Notes: a model not told the origin generated them from the sequence alone. A stretch of 64,000 nt of DNA from Brassica napus (GCF_020379485.1 NC_063446.1:18301525-18365524), one strand, 5' to 3'. Numbered from the stretch's first letter, positions 35,326 through 48,425 are shown. Program-made: numbers and translations.

Positions 35326-36206
35326 CAAAGACCAATATTTTTCATATTCTATGTAGGGCCAAAAATCACATATTTACCTTATTCACAAAATAACCATTTA
35401 AATAGGGTAATTAATTGATGATCATGTGGCATTTAGTCCTTAATATATGCTACGCCGCCAATTAATCTTATACAATGTTTCCATATCTGGCCCAAATCCG
35501 TGGTCAAAATAGTAAACCCGGATCACCGTACGTTCGGATTAATGAAAAACTCGTTAATTAAAAATATAATAAAACACGGTAAAAACCCAAGAGCCCGACA
35601 TTAACCCGCGATCCGACAATGGTTGACCCGATAAAACTCAGAAACCCAATAATATTTTCAAAAATGATTCAGTTTTATATACTTTTTAATAGTATATGAA
35701 ATTGAATAGATTATTTAATTTGTGATTTTGATGAAACTTTTACAATGTCGTTTAAAGAAAATGGTGACAAAGAATACCAAAATTTATTGACATGACGCAG
35801 CATTTATTTTTGTTATTGATAATATATTATAAATCATTTTATTTTAAATTTTAAATTTAGTTAATAATAATTATTTAATTAGCTTTTATATTTAGCCAAA
35901 GTCCTAATTTGGCATAAAAATAGTTTAATATTTTGTTTTTATGTTAAAGGACAATTGAAGTTAAAAGAAAATTCAAATATTTCGTAAATAAAACATGATT
36001 TTTTTTTATTTTATGTTTTGAAATTACTAGTTAGTTTTTTCTAAGTAATTTTCCTTTAGTGATATTATATTAATATATAGTTATATATTGAAACTTATCA
36101 TTTATTAATTTGCGGTTCAACCACAATTGACCCAATAACCACATTACTCAATGATCCAAAACTTATCCGGTCGGATTTAAAAACATTGATCTTATATATT
36201 CTACAA

Positions 36207-36295
36207 TGTAACAAAATTTTAATGTGATATATTAAAAGTGAACAGTGGATATTTTGTAAGCTCTGATATATCACATTAAAAATTTTATGGTTACA
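36207..36295. repeat. Hairpin-forming inverted repeat
   Basis: The left arm TGTAACAAAATTTTAATGTG with GATATA (36207-36232) is matched by its near complement at 36267-36295, with a loop of about 34 bases. It may be a small foldback MITE. No target duplication could be assigned. Confidence 0.55.
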
Positions 36296-36580
36296 AATTC
36301 AAATCGTTGCTCATGAATGCTATTTAACTGTATTCTCATATGATCTGAATTTTCTTATGATTTTGTCATTCTTTTTAATTATTCTCAAAAAGAAATCCGA
36401 AAGAAAGGAATTAACGGTTACATTTTAAGGAAACCTTTTTCTTGCGTTCGTTTTTGTTGTTGATTGCGTGTTTGCTGTGTGTGCGGTGTGGTGTGGTGTG
36501 GTGTGTCCATCGTCCCCATTTACCTTTTTTTTTTTACTTTTCGCTCAGTTTCAGATTTTACCTTCTTTTTTTTTGAAAAA

Positions 36581-36671
36581 CAGATTTTGCGTTGTTTGTT
36601 TCCATTTTACAGCTTTTACTGATTTTGCGTTGTTTGTTTCCATTTTACAGATTTTGCGTTGTTTGTTCCCA
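36581..36671 (+). repeat. Three-copy tandem repeat beside a Helitron
   Basis: ATTTTGCGTTGTTTGTTTCC followed by ATTTTACAG occurs at 36583-36612 and 36622-36650, with a third, shortened copy from 36651 that ends where the Helitron begins at 36672. Just upstream (36475-36508) is a short GGTGT run. Confidence 0.7.
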
Positions 36672-37704
36672 TCCCCTATATATTATTTGTGAAACATTAC
36701 GACTTATTTTTATAGCCACGTGTCATCATTAAGATGATTCTTAGAATTATTAAAAAAATATGTTGGTCCATCTAATTATATAATAAGCTTTTTATTAAAC
36801 TAAACATAAATTCATTATTAATGTCATTTATTATTTTTTTAAATAAAAATTACGGAATTGCCTAATGTGGCTAAAGTATATATGACAATTAATGATTTTG
36901 AATAATAAAGATCTGATAAAAAAATAATGTATCTTCTATCAAATTTGTTTAATTTTAAACTATTAAAATAATTTTAAAAAATCACAATAACCATATTATA
37001 AAAATTTAGATTTTTCTTTATATGTTATATTTTGAATTTTAAAAAACGATAATAAATTACTAAAACTGTTAAAAGTCTCACATTCAAATTTTGCGATCCA
37101 TGGTTTAAAATTTTTGTATGACAAAATACAAATGATTACAAAATCATATAAATAAAAGTTTAATTTAATTAATCATTAAGATTTAAAATATATATGTATA
37201 TATATCATTCTAAATTAAACTATAAACCATATTGAATAAATAAATATTTTAATTTCAAAATTTACTTTGAATAATTTTTTTTGATAAAAGTTTTGAACTA
37301 ACATTGATAAAAAATTTTAAATTATAAATTACTAAAATTATTAATCGCACAATGAAAATTTTGTTATCAGTAATTTAAAGTTTTTGCTATTAAAGATACA
37401 CATGATCAAAAAAACATATGAGTAGAAAGCATCATTTAATAGACATTAATATTAAAAATATACTATGTATGTTAATATCATTTCAATTTAATTACATATC
37501 CTATCAAATTTTTTTAAAAAATGTTTGGATTAATAAAATTGATTTATACGTTCGCACCAATTTAATTATATATGTAATAGTTACTGACTTTTAATTATTC
37601 AATATATATTTATTATTTCAGAGTATGCAAGAATATATAATACATAAAATAGTTTATATATATAATGTTTATTCCGTGCGTGCAAGGCGCGGATCTTAAT
37701 CTAG
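36672..37704 (+). mobile_element. Complete non-autonomous Helitron, 1,033 bp
   Basis: It begins TCCCCTATATATTATTTGTG after an A. It ends with the hairpin CCGTGC...GGCGCGG, ATCTTAAT and CTAG followed by T. Near the start it carries GCCACGTGTCATCATTAAG, shared in opposite orientation with the copy near 2020. No coding sequence. The 5' end resembles that of the Helitron at 43077. Confidence 0.8.
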
Positions 37705-38448
37705 TAATCAGTTAAAGCACAGTTTCCACCTCTCTTTTTTGTCAAACAATAATCATCTATTATTTCTACAATTCTTCATCAATTTAACATTTCTCTTTTG
37801 TCTTTCGACATCAATTATTGTTATGCTAATCAGCCGACACGGTACGTTAGCAGAAAAAGAAATCGTACTTGGGTTCCGAGCGCTGTTAAAACTTAAAACT
37901 AAGCGTAATATTAAACCAGTCCATATAATTAAATATTTTATTCTCTTTTAACATAAAAAATATTTCGACATAAATAACTTGTATAATTAGGTACACAGTT
38001 TTTTCCTCATTGCCCATTTAGATACATAGTTTGTGTAACCAAATAAACAGTCACATAACTAATCATAATTAGGTGATTTAATCAATAATAGAGTTCCTAT
38101 TTAAGATGATTAGTTGCGTACAAGTTTTGTTTTATCGAAATTCGTGGTTCCTATTCAGTTTACACTGGTAGTTAAGTCATCTCATCACCAAAATCATCAA
38201 TTATTGTTACCAAAGATATAAGAGAAAAACTGAATGAGGTTGCTTGTACCATATCACGCGGCATCAACTGATCAACATCAATTTCTATTATATAGTTTTT
38301 ATCTTTATATTTCCATTAATTAATGTATCGTCAGTCACAAGTCACAAACGTATTTGTTGCATCGAACACGTAATCCTCATCCTCTTTTGGTATTAATTTT
38401 TTCATTACATATCGTTGTCACAATATTCTCACTCCAACATATATTCCC

Positions 38449-38456
38449 TATATATA
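38449..38456 (+). promoter_or_regulatory. TATA box of the CEP1-type gene
   Basis: TATATATA lies 81-88 bases before the start codon, giving a leader of about 50 bases. The 37705-38448 stretch before it has no gene; it is plain AT-rich promoter and spacer DNA. Confidence 0.5.
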
Positions 38457-38536
38457 CAGTTATCTTTATACCTTACCATCTACAAACTCATTCTCAATCA
38501 CAAAAAACAAAGTAAAATTATCATATATAAAGAAAT

Positions 38537-40300
38537 ATGAAGCGCTTCATTGTCCTTTCCCTTTGCTTGCTTATGGTTCTTGAAACAACAAAGGGTTTAG
38601 ATATCCATGACAAAGATGTGGAATCGGAGGATAGCTTGTGGGAGCTGTACGAGCGGTGGAGGAGCCACCACACGATAGCTAGGAGCTTTGAAGAGAAGGC
38701 AAAGAGGTTTAATGTGTTTAAGCACAACGTGAGACACATTCACGAGACCAACAAGAAGGAAAAACCTTACAAGCTCAAGCTCAATGAGTTTGGTGACATG
38801 ACAACGGAGGAATTTAGAAGATCATACGCTGGTTCGAACATCAAACATCATAGGATGCTTAAAGGTGAAAGACGAGCAACAGGAAAATTCATGTATGCAA
38901 ATGTTAATGCTCTGCCGACCTCCGTTGATTGGAGAAAGAACGGAGCTGTCACTCCTGTCAAAAACCAAGGCCAATGCGGTGAGTTATCTTTTTCTTGAAA
39001 ATTACATCTTTACGAAATAAGTCAAATGAAATGTTTTGGTAGGGAACTCACTGATTACAAAGCTGCTTGAATATGTATATTACATCGGCCAACGGAATAA
39101 ATGACAAAAAGAAATAATGTAAAATGAGAACCAAAATAAGGCTTAAGTTTTTGGTTAATTACTACAGGAAGCTGTTGGGCGTTTTCAACAGTTGTAGCAG
39201 TGGAAGGGATCAACCAAATAAGAACCAAAGAGCTGACATCACTATCAGAGCAAGAGCTAGTGGACTGTGATACGAATGAGAACCAAGGGTGTAGTGGAGG
39301 TCTGATGGACCTTGCTTTTGAGTTCATCAAGGAGAAAGGAGGGCTAACGAGCGAGCTAGTGTACCCTTACCAAGCTTCTGATGAAACATGTGACAAAAAC
39401 AAGGTTTGTTACATACTGCACGTCAAGAAAGCTTAAATGGTGATGAAGTACAACAAATAACATAACTGTTACAATATCGCAGGAGAATGCGCCGGTGGTT
39501 TCAATCGATGGACACGAAGATGTTCCTGAGAACAGTGAGGATGATCTAATGAAAGCTGTTGCTAATCAGCCTGTCTCTGTTGCAATTGATGCTGGAAGTT
39601 CAGACTTCCAGTTCTACTCCGAGGTAAGAATAAGAGCAACCTCAATGGGGGTTCTTCCTCTTGGGTTCTTAAAACACAAATCATCATGTAATAAAACATA
39701 TGTGTTTTAAGAACCCAAGAGCAAGAACCCCCATTGAGGTTGCTCTAAGAACATAATCTAAGATAAAAAAACAAACTACCTCCGTCTTATTACAATTAAT
39801 CGTTTTAAATAAAAAAAAATTTTGCACTTGTTAATGAAAATCATTGAATATCCATTAATTAAGAAAGTTACAGGTTGTTCTTATTATTCAATGAACTGAA
39901 ATAATTGGTAAAGATGGAACTCTGGTTCAAAATATGCACATATTTATGAAACAAAAAGAAGCCCTAGAAGGATATTTTTAATGAAATATAGTATTAGAGA
40001 TATTTTTTTCTGAGACATGCATGGTGGTCGTAGGGAGTGTTTACGGGGCGATGTGGAACAGAGCTAAACCATGGAGTTGCAGCAGTAGGCTATGGAACAA
40101 CGATAGATGGAACAAAGTATTGGATCGTTAAGAACTCTTGGGGAGAGGAATGGGGAGAGAAAGGATACATAAGGATGCAAAGAGGAATCCATCATAAGGA
40201 AGGTCTATGTGGTATTACTATGGAGGCTTCTTATCCTGTCAAGAACTCCAACACTAATCCTCCTGGACCTACCTCCACTACGCTTAAGGATGAACTCTAA
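38537..40300 (+). CDS. CEP1: KDEL-tailed papain-type cysteine endopeptidase (CEP1)
   Basis: Exons 38537-38978, 39168-39403, 39483-39623 and 40034-40300 join to 361 residues, from memory the same length as Arabidopsis CEP1. Layout: signal peptide (1-20), an I29 inhibitor prodomain with an ERFNIN-type pattern, and a mature enzyme from about LPTSVDWR (126). Catalytic residues are Gln144 and Cys150 (GQCGSCWAF), His286 ([11 protein letters not shown]) and Asn307 (KNSWGEEWG). The tail ends KDEL, an ER-retention signal that sends these proteases to ricinosomes, from which they are released during programmed cell death. In Arabidopsis CEP1 acts in tapetum and xylem cell death and in defence. All catalytic residues and reading frames are intact. 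Intron 3 (39624-40033) holds a hairpin MITE 10 bases after the splice donor, and further on a CCTCCGT-type sequence. Confidence 0.95.
39634..39745. mobile_element. Hairpin MITE in intron 3 of the CEP1 gene
   Basis: 112 bp that fold end to end. GAGCAACCTCAATGGGGGTT is mirrored at the right end, and the arms continue through CTTGGGTTCTTAAAACACA. TAA flanks both sides (39631-39633, 39746-39748), as for Harbinger/Tourist-type MITEs. The arms are almost perfect, so the insertion should be recent. Confidence 0.85.
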
Positions 40301-40514
40301 AGCTCTTTATATATATATTAATATTTACAAGAAAATAATAAGTTTGATTATCATTTTTTTATGATGCCTTATATTTCTTTTTAATAGTCTGACGTCTCTC
40401 AGTATATAAACGGATTCTTCTAAATTTATTGCTGAATCCGTTTCCAAAACCAAAAGAACATAGAAGGCTTTCTTGGTATAATGTAACTCGTTGATGATTG
40501 AATTTTCTTTTGAT

Positions 40515-40605
40515 AAAGTAAAACAGACCCATTAGTTTAGTGGTTTGAATAAAAATCATTAATACTTTTATACTATGAGGTATGAATTTTGAATCCCGAA
40601 AAAAT
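40515..40605 (+). mobile_element. Possible degenerate SINE head
   Basis: The plus strand has an A-box-like TTAGTTTAGTGGTTTG, then about 50 bases on GAATTTTGAATCCC, a weak B box. It lies downstream of the CEP1 gene. The spacing fits a tRNA-derived SINE but the motifs are eroded. Confidence 0.35.
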
Positions 40606-40939
40606 AAGATTTTTCATAATTATAATACAATATCATAATTATCTAACGTCAACAAAAAGTAAAATAAACAAAATTTCGCAACTATTTCTCCTTTTCTACA
40701 GATTGAGTTATGCTAAAATTCACAAAAAAAAATGATCAAAGATAGATGCATCCCACCAAAATGTTTTATTGGTTTAAACCCACAAACAAAGTTGACAAGT
40801 TCTGCGAAGCAGGAACCGCAGGATGACATAAACTTGTCATCAAGTTCACTTGAGCTTTACTAAAGTTACTAAAAGGGTATTCTGTGCCAAAGACGTTTAA
40901 GACAAAGTGATCCATTATTACTATATTTGTTTATTCTTT

Positions 40940-42990
40940 GTACATAAGCTCGTACTGCAAATATTCGCAAGGAAAAAACTTTTAACAGGTCTTAAAACAG
41001 CTCGAGGAGGTCCTGCGATAGCACATATTCTATTCGCATATGATAGCCTATTTTTTGCAAATAAAAAAGAGAAGATTGTACAGTCATTTTAAAGATACTC
41101 AAATATTAAGCGAATGCATCAGGAATATGAATAAAATTTTCTAAATCATCTAATACAATTTGACCATAATGTTCCAGATGCCATACATGCTAAATTGCAA
41201 CATTTACTCGCTATTACAAGGATTGGTGGTATGAGAACCTATTTAGGTATTTCAAAAAGTTTAGGTGGATAAAAGAACCAATTTTTTGGATTCTCAGTGA
41301 AAGAATCCATATTACAATGAATGGTTGGACGGTTTGTTTTCTTACAAAAGGAAGAAATAAAGTCCTTATAAAATCAGTAGCATCAGCTCTGCTTACACAT
41401 TTTATGTCATGCATTAGGTTACCAAAAATGATGACAAAATTTAACGAGTGCAATAGCAGACGCTTGGTGAAATAGTAGTGGAAATATTAATGACATGTAT
41501 TGGTTCTCATGGGATATAAAACCGGGAGAATAGGTTTTCCTGACCTACAATATCTAAATATTGATTCATTAGCAATTTTGGAGGATAATAGAGAAGCCAT
41601 AATCATTAATTCAAAATTTTTTCAAATGGAGGTATTATAAAAAAAAACAGATCTTTTGGATCACATAAAATCATATTTAACATCATATGGTTGGAGGAGT
41701 ATGATTTCAGTTCGATCTCTGATTAAAAATGACTAACTAAAAGAGTGAATACATGAAGCTCTATATTAGTACGGAATGATCCTTAGATCCCAGCTCCTCA
41801 CTTGAGGTCATCACTACCAAAACATCAAAATCAGTTTCTAAATCATTTACTCATTGTGAATAATCTTATTAATCTGGTGGATTATACTTAGAATATGGAT
41901 TTTCTTAGGCACATATTTACCTAATTGATGTGAAAATTATCTAAAGTATGGAGGCTAGTCACACATCAAAATTAGATACATAATATGACATTATACAATG
42001 ATTGGGAGATATTTTGTGAAATCACGTTACAGAATATGAAAATTATATATGGATATGAAACCAGCCCCTGAGTTTTATGGACCAAATACTAAACCACTTT
42101 TGGTTTTCACTTGGAAGCTTCAATTTTTTCCAAAGTTGAAACATTTTTTTTGGAAGCAATATTGGGATGTTTACCTGTTATTAAGAATTTAAGTTCAAGG
42201 AAAATTTAGTATTTCATGATGTGGTATATGTGGAGTAGGAGAGAAATCAATAAACTACGTCTTATTTGAATGCCCAAACATAGGATTTGTCAAACATTCC
42301 TTCTAATCTAGGGTGTTTCCAATGTATATTATCGATTATCAAGATTTCCAAAGGATTGTAATTTCAACTATTTTCCATGTATTTTGTGGTATATTTGAAA
42401 AAAAATCGAAATTGCAAGAATCATAAGTAAAAAAAATGGAAACCTACAAGAGATTTTGCATGTAACAGAAATAGAGGATACACTGTAGGTTGACACAAAT
42501 CAAGATTTGAAAATTCCAGTGGAACAATATCTTTTGCAAACGGTTCGGCATGAGGGAGATGTGTGATGGTGCTATATAGATGGATCATGAGTCTAACAAG
42601 ATAAGTTTTCAAGACAAGAATGATTTTCCAAAACATGGATTCCATATGACAAGATAATAGGACAATGAATATCTGACGAAGTCTATCTCTTTTACATGCA
42701 GAATGTGAAGTTTTGATTTAAGAAATAGAGTGCATGAAAAACTCTATAGTTCTTGGAGGTAGTGTTCACAACAGACTGTTCTAACCTGGTGAAGATAGTA
42801 TCTACATAGACGGAATGACCAGCTTTCATGTTTGATAGGGCGGAAATTCAACGATGTAAAGAGTTATTCTCTCACTTTAAATCTAACATATTCCAAAAAC
42901 AAAGAACACAATGACGGACGAACTAATACGAAATGCTCAAAAAATTTCTTTCTTACGTTGTGTACTATGTTAATTATGTATTACTAATAT
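40940..42990 (+). mobile_element. Decayed LINE: reverse transcriptase, zf-RVT and RNase H
   Basis: Plus-strand frames, broken by many stops, carry in order the reverse transcriptase motif AIAHILFAYDSLFF (with Tyr in place of the first catalytic Asp of FADD), GGMRTYLGISKSLGG, FMSCIRLPKMM and GRIGFPDLQYLNIDSLAIL. Next is a zf-RVT block, PKLKHFFWKQYWD and YVLFECPNI (about 42130-42290), and finally an RNase H-like region with YIDGSW and TTDCSNLVKIVST (about 42570-42830). The order is that of a plant L1-like ORF2. Non-functional. Confidence 0.75.
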
Positions 42991-43076
42991 GAATTTTTGA
43001 ATTGGCGAATAGTTCAAACTAATTTATTTATTGTTGATAAAAAAAATCCATTTACATTTCTAATGTTATGACCATA

Positions 43077-44203
43077 TCCCTTACTTATTAATAGAGAAAC
43101 ATTTTAAGAGAATAACTTTTGTTTAGTAATAAATTCACAAGTTTGTCATTATTGACGAGGTGTCATCATCACATGTTTCCACATGTTCCTTTTTATAATA
43201 TACCAACATTTACTAGAACAATTATGATATATGTCATTGGTAGATGTATAATATGTTACGGAGTAATGAAATGACTATAGTTACTTGACTAAATGCAAGG
43301 ACCTGACTATATGCATTTGGTCAAACGTTTAATGTCGTATTTGAAATGGATATCATATTTACAAGTTACCAATAATAGCTTAATGATTATGTTTACAATT
43401 AATTTTTTGAACTTTGTAACTCTATTTACTATTGAAAATAAAATATGTTCATACAATTATTTTGTAATATTATTACATTATATATACGATTTTGTACTAT
43501 GTTTTTTTTTTACAAAATTGGATCTTAGGTATTTCGAGTTCAAACATAAAAAAATCTAAGGAATGTAATAATTAGAGATAAGAATGAAAAAAAATTACGA
43601 GATGAGAATTAGAGTAAAACTCATCTATGTAGAACCCATCTTTTTCTGAAAAAATTAGATCAGAAATATGGGATCGACGAATACCTATTTCTCTTTTCTA
43701 TTTATGATCTCTAATATTTTTGCTTTTTAAACCAAAAAAAATTATGGACTGTCAGTATAAAAGCATCTTATTATACAAACGGACCTTTGACAAACTAATG
43801 TTCCACTATCGTTAACTTTTGTTACAGTTTTTCTTTATATTTCCCTATATAGTTTTGAGTCTATAGTTTTCATATAGGCGTTTGATTCTATACATTTACA
43901 AGTGAAGTTATTATAACTCAAAGATTTGTAATAGGTGGATTAACTATTTTCATGTGTTTAGTAGTCACATAAGTTATAAAACTGTTTACAACCATTTAAA
44001 CGTGTACTTTCTAACTCCATTTTATGTATTTTTGTTTATAATTTTCTTTTACAAATTAAAAACAAATTTTAAAAGCTAAAAAACATATTTTTCCATATAT
44101 GATTTCACAATGGTTAGATTATGTCATATAAAAATCTATATATCAATTAAATATATGTTGTTTAATTTATTTTATCCCGTGCAAGGCACAAATGTTGATC
44201 TAG
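43077..44203 (+). mobile_element. Complete non-autonomous Helitron, 1,127 bp
   Basis: It begins TCCCTTACTTATTAATAGAG after an A and ends with CCCGTGCAAGGCAC, AAATGTTGAT and CTAG followed by T. The 5' end resembles that of the element at 36672. No coding capacity. Its end lies about 200 bases before the EMB1006-type start codon, so it may form part of that gene's promoter. Confidence 0.75.
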
Positions 44204-44400
44204 TCCGGTCGTTACTACAAAGTAAAATTATTTAATGTATCGTTCTTTCAACGCTGAATATTTAACAAAAACATTTTAACCAAAATGTCCCTTGAAAGAG
44301 AGGAGTAAATAAATAGCAAATTTGAGCCTTTTTTTATTCACAAACAAATCTATTTAGCTATTGTCCGTGCCTGAGCGTTTGGGAGCTATAGGAGGCATCC

Positions 44401-46609
44401 ATGTCGATGGCGTCTTCTTCTTCTTCTTCTCTTGCAACCCAATCCTTTTATACTTGGTTTTCTCTATCTCACCCACTTCACCTCCCTCAACCTTATCCAC
44501 TTGTTCGCTCTTCACTCTGTCGAAAATCCATCTCTCTGTCCGCTACTTCCCCTTCTTCTCCTCCCATTTTCCTCTCATGTTTCGACGACCCACCACCACC
44601 ACCAAATGTTCCGGAACCAGATAATCCGACAACTATTAGCGAAGAAGTAGATGATGATGAAGACGAAGAAGACCCAATTCTCAAATTCTTCAAGTCACGA
44701 ACTTTAAAAGCAGAGGACCCTCCTCAAGAATCCAAATTCTCCCTCCAGAAGAATCGTCGAACCTCCTGGCACTTAGCTTCCGACTTCTCCGACCTTGAAA
44801 CCGAAATCGAGCCCGACCCAACAAAATCCGCCTCTGTAGCAAACCAGCAAACACTTGGTGTGCACAACAATACACCCTCTGTCGCTGTGGAAATCCTGGA
44901 AACAGCTAAGAATCTGACAGAGAATCAAACTCTAGGAGAGATGTTAGCAGGTTTCGAAAAAAGGGTCAGCGAGAAAGAGTGCGTAGAGGCATTAGTGATG
45001 ATGGGTGAATCTGGTTTCATCAAGAGCTGTTTGTACTTGTACGAGTGGATGAGTCTGCAGAACCCCTCACTCGTTTCGCCTCGTGCTTCCTCTGTGTTGT
45101 TTACATTGCTCGGTAGAGAAGGAATGGCTGATATGATTCTGCTTCTTCTTCGTAATCTACCTGACAAGGATGAGTTCAGAGATGTTCGTCTCTACAACGC
45201 CGCCATTTCTGCACTCTCAGCTTCTCAAAGGTACTTCCTTTCTTCAGCTCTAGATAATTTAAACTTGTATCCTTTTGATCAAATTTTCTCTTCTTTTAAT
45301 TAGTTATGATGATGCTTTGGAAGTTTATGAGTCCATGGATAAGATCAATGTCCATCCAGACAGTGTTACATGCGCTGTAATGATCACCACAATGAGGAAA
45401 GCAGGACGAACTGCGAAAGAAATCTGGGAGATATTCGAGAAAATGAGCGAGAAAGGTGTGCGTTGCTGGAGTCAGGATGTTTTCGGCGCCCTTGTGAAAT
45501 CCTTTTGCGACGAAGGGCTTAAAGAAGAAGCTCTTGTGATACAAACTGAGATGGAGAAGAGAGGAATACGTTCAAACACCATAGTGTACAACACGTTGAT
45601 GGATGCTTACAACAAGTCCAACCACGTTGAAGAAGTGGAAGGTCTTTTCGCTGAAATGAGAGGTAAAGGGTTGAAGCCCACATCCGCAACTTATAACATT
45701 CTTATGGATGCTTATGCTAGAAGAATGCAACCTGATATCGTAGAGACCCTTCTGAAGGAGATGGAGGGTTTAGGTTTAGAGCCAAATGTGAAATCCTACA
45801 CGTGTTTGATTAGTGCGTATGGTAGGACGAAGAAGATGAGTGATATGGCTGCTGATGCTTTCTTGCGGATGAAGAGAGTAGGTTTGAAACCTACTTCACA
45901 TTCTTACACAGCTCTTATTCATGCTTACTCTGTTAGCGGGTGGCACGAGAAAGCTTATGCTTCCTTTGAAGAGATGTGTAAAGAAGGGATTAAACCGTCG
46001 GTTGAAACGTACACGTCGCTTCTCGATGCGTTCAGAAGGTGTGGTGATGTAGAAAAGCTGACGGAGATTTGGAAACTAATGCTGAGAGAGAGAATACAAG
46101 GGACAAGGGTGACATATAACACTCTTCTTGATGGGTTTGCGAAACAAGGTCACTACATTGAAGCGAGGGATGTTGTTTCCGAGTTTGGTAAAATGGGTTT
46201 GGAGCCGACTGTTATGGCATACAATATGCTGATGAATGCTTACGCAAGGGGAGGACAAGATTCGAAACTGCCACAGCTGTTGAAAGAAATGGCTGCTCTC
46301 AACTTAAAACCTGATTCCATCACTTATTCGACCATGATCTACGCTTTTGTCCGTGTCCGAGACTTCAAAAGAGCATTCTTTTACCACAAGATGATGGTTA
46401 AAAGCGGGCAAGTACCAGACCCGAGGTCATATGAGAAACTTAGGGCCATTCTTGAAGACAAGGCAAAAACAAAGAACAGAAAAGATAAAAATGCTATACT
46501 TGGTATTATCAATAGCAAGTTCGGTCGTGTTGAAGCTAAGCCCAGAGGAAAGAAGGACGAGTTCTGGAAATACAAGAGGAACCGAACATCTTATAAACCC
46601 CAAGCGTAG
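44401..46609 (+). CDS. EMB1006: Plastid-targeted PPR protein, EMB1006 type
   Basis: Exons 44401-45230 and 45304-46609 join to 711 residues. The N-terminus is Ser-rich and suited to chloroplast import. An acidic run (VDDDEDEEDPILKFFKSR) follows at about residue 85. The C-terminal half is a tandem array of about ten P-class 35-residue PPR motifs, for example NTIVYNTLMDAYNKSNHVEE, TSATYNILMDAYARRMQP and SITYSTMIYAFVRVRDFKRA. P-class PPR proteins bind organelle RNA. In Arabidopsis, loss of EMB1006 is embryo-lethal; its RNA target is not known to me. The closing region ends with a basic stretch (AKPRGKKDEFWKYKRNR). Start chosen as the first ATG giving a transit peptide; a second Met is two codons on. 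Both exons are intact and no stop or shift was seen. Confidence 0.94.
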
Positions 46610-46869
46610 CCTGTTAAGCTATTTAAATGCCATAGTATTACATAGTGAAGATGTAAGTCTAGTTCAGTTCATGTAATATATATTTCTTGTTTATAGGAGA
46701 TACCTTGATCACGTGGACTAAAAAGTGCAGGAGTTTAGCTTTGTTGTTCCGACAAGCAAAGAATCTCTTAAGCTTTAAGCAATCTTTCAGATATAATAAC
46801 TAACTCTTTACCCTCTACATCACATATCACACTCTCTCTCGTTTACACAATCAAAAAGAGAGAACAAAA

Positions 46870-48425
46870 ATGAAAATCTTGGTTCTTATGTTGACAGTCG
46901 TAGTAATCTCAGAGGTTTGCTTGGTGGGCGCGTGTCGATCATACTGTGGAAATATAACGGTGGATTATCCGTTTGGAATCCGGAATGGATGTGGGCATCC
47001 AGGGTACAGAGATCTCTTATTTTGTATGAATGATGTGTTGATGTTTCACATACGTTCAGGTTCTTATAGAGTGTTGGATATTGACTACGCGTACCAGTCG
47101 ATAACGCTGCATGATCCTCACATGTCGAATTGCGGAACCATTGTGCTTGGTGGCAAAGGCAATGGCTTTGAAGCTGAGGATTGGAGAGCTCCTTATTTCA
47201 ATCCTACCTCTGATAATGTCTTTATGTTGATCGGTTGTTCTCCCAAATCTCCTATCTTTCAAGGTTAGTAAGTTGGACTACAACACATACGTCAAATAAT
47301 TTTTATTTGCATTCTTTAGACTAAACAAATCCGGTTTACAATTTAGTTTGAGCTTGCTTTCTCGGTTTATATAACTCTCGTTCAGAAGAAAACGCAATCG
47401 GTTTGATGCAATATTGATTTGGTTCATTTTGTATTCGGTTTGGGTTTTGGTTAAACTTTGAGATATTATTTAAGTAATTATTGTTATGTTATATGATTAT
47501 ATATATACATATTAACATATAGATGTGATTAAAGTTTCTAAAGAACATTAAAAAATTTTGGTTATGATGATAAAGGTTTTTAGATTCGGAATTTTCCTTT
47601 CAAATCCGGTTTAAATGCGGTTGAATAGAGTTTGATAAACTAAATTTCCACTATTAATGTTAGGCTTTCCGGAAAAGAAATTACCATGTCACAACATCTC
47701 TGGAATGAGCTGTGAAGAATACATGTCGTGCCCGGCATGGGATATGGTTGGATATAGACAGCCGGGTCTATCATCCGGATCGGGTCCACCCATGTGCTGT
47801 GCGATTGGATTTGAATCAGTAAAAGCGATAAATCTAAGTAAGTTGGAGTGTGAAGGATACAGTAGTGCATACAATCTCGCACCCTTGAAGCTTAGAGGAC
47901 CTTCTGATTGGGCTTATGGAATACGAGTCAAGTACGAGCTACAAGGGAGTGATGCGTTTTGTCGTGCGTGTGTTGCAACTTCCGGTACTTGTGGCTACGA
48001 ATCTGCTGATGGTGGAGGGCTTAGGCACGTTTGCATTTGTGACCACCACAATTCTACCACAAACTGTGATTCAGGTCGGTTTTGCATTATCATTTTATGA
48101 TTTATCTAAAAAAAACTAAAGCTCTCTATACTCGAACCAGCTGGTTCACAAACTTGTTTTACTTTATTAAAATGCTGATGATATCTATTTTTATGTAGTT
48201 TTTTTTTTTTTTGCTAACATTTGGTACAACTCTATTTTTATGTAGTTGTAGCACCAACCAGTACATCTTCAAGTGTTCGACCAAAAACCATTGGATGTAA
48301 GTATCAAAATGCATTTACGTGTACTAATTTGGTTTATTAATTTAAGCTAAATTATTACCGTTTCTTTTGCAGCACTGATCCTCTACTTCATAGCTATGAA
48401 CATACGTTTTAAAAGAAGACAATGA
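46870..48425 (+). CDS. Secreted WAK-type galacturonan-binding protein
   Basis: Four exons, 46870-47263, 47664-48074, 48246-48296 and 48373-48425, join in frame to 302 residues. A signal peptide (about 1-21) is followed by the GUB_WAK_bind domain, recognisable by CRSYCGNITVDYPFGI, NGCGHPGYRDLLFC and MSNCGTIVLGG. The second half has a Cys-rich WAK-associated pattern (FCRACVATSGTCGYESADGG, then HVCICDHHN). Exon 3 is Ser/Thr/Pro-rich. Exon 4 encodes only a short hydrophobic end (LILYFIAMNI) and a basic tail, so there is no kinase domain; it may be a weak membrane anchor. The domain binds pectin in wall-associated kinases; the role of the kinase-less forms is unclear. Its place after the EMB1006-type gene matches At5g50290 from memory. 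Confidence 0.85.

Larger units (their letters stand above)
34257..36206. other. Intergenic DNA between PIMT and CEP1 genes
   Basis: Holds a small LINE fragment (34655-34803) and a SINE-like block (35243-35325), listed separately. 35510-35640 has the GAACCCG/ACCCGA-rich wording also seen at 15840-15950. No gene was found. Confidence 0.45.
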
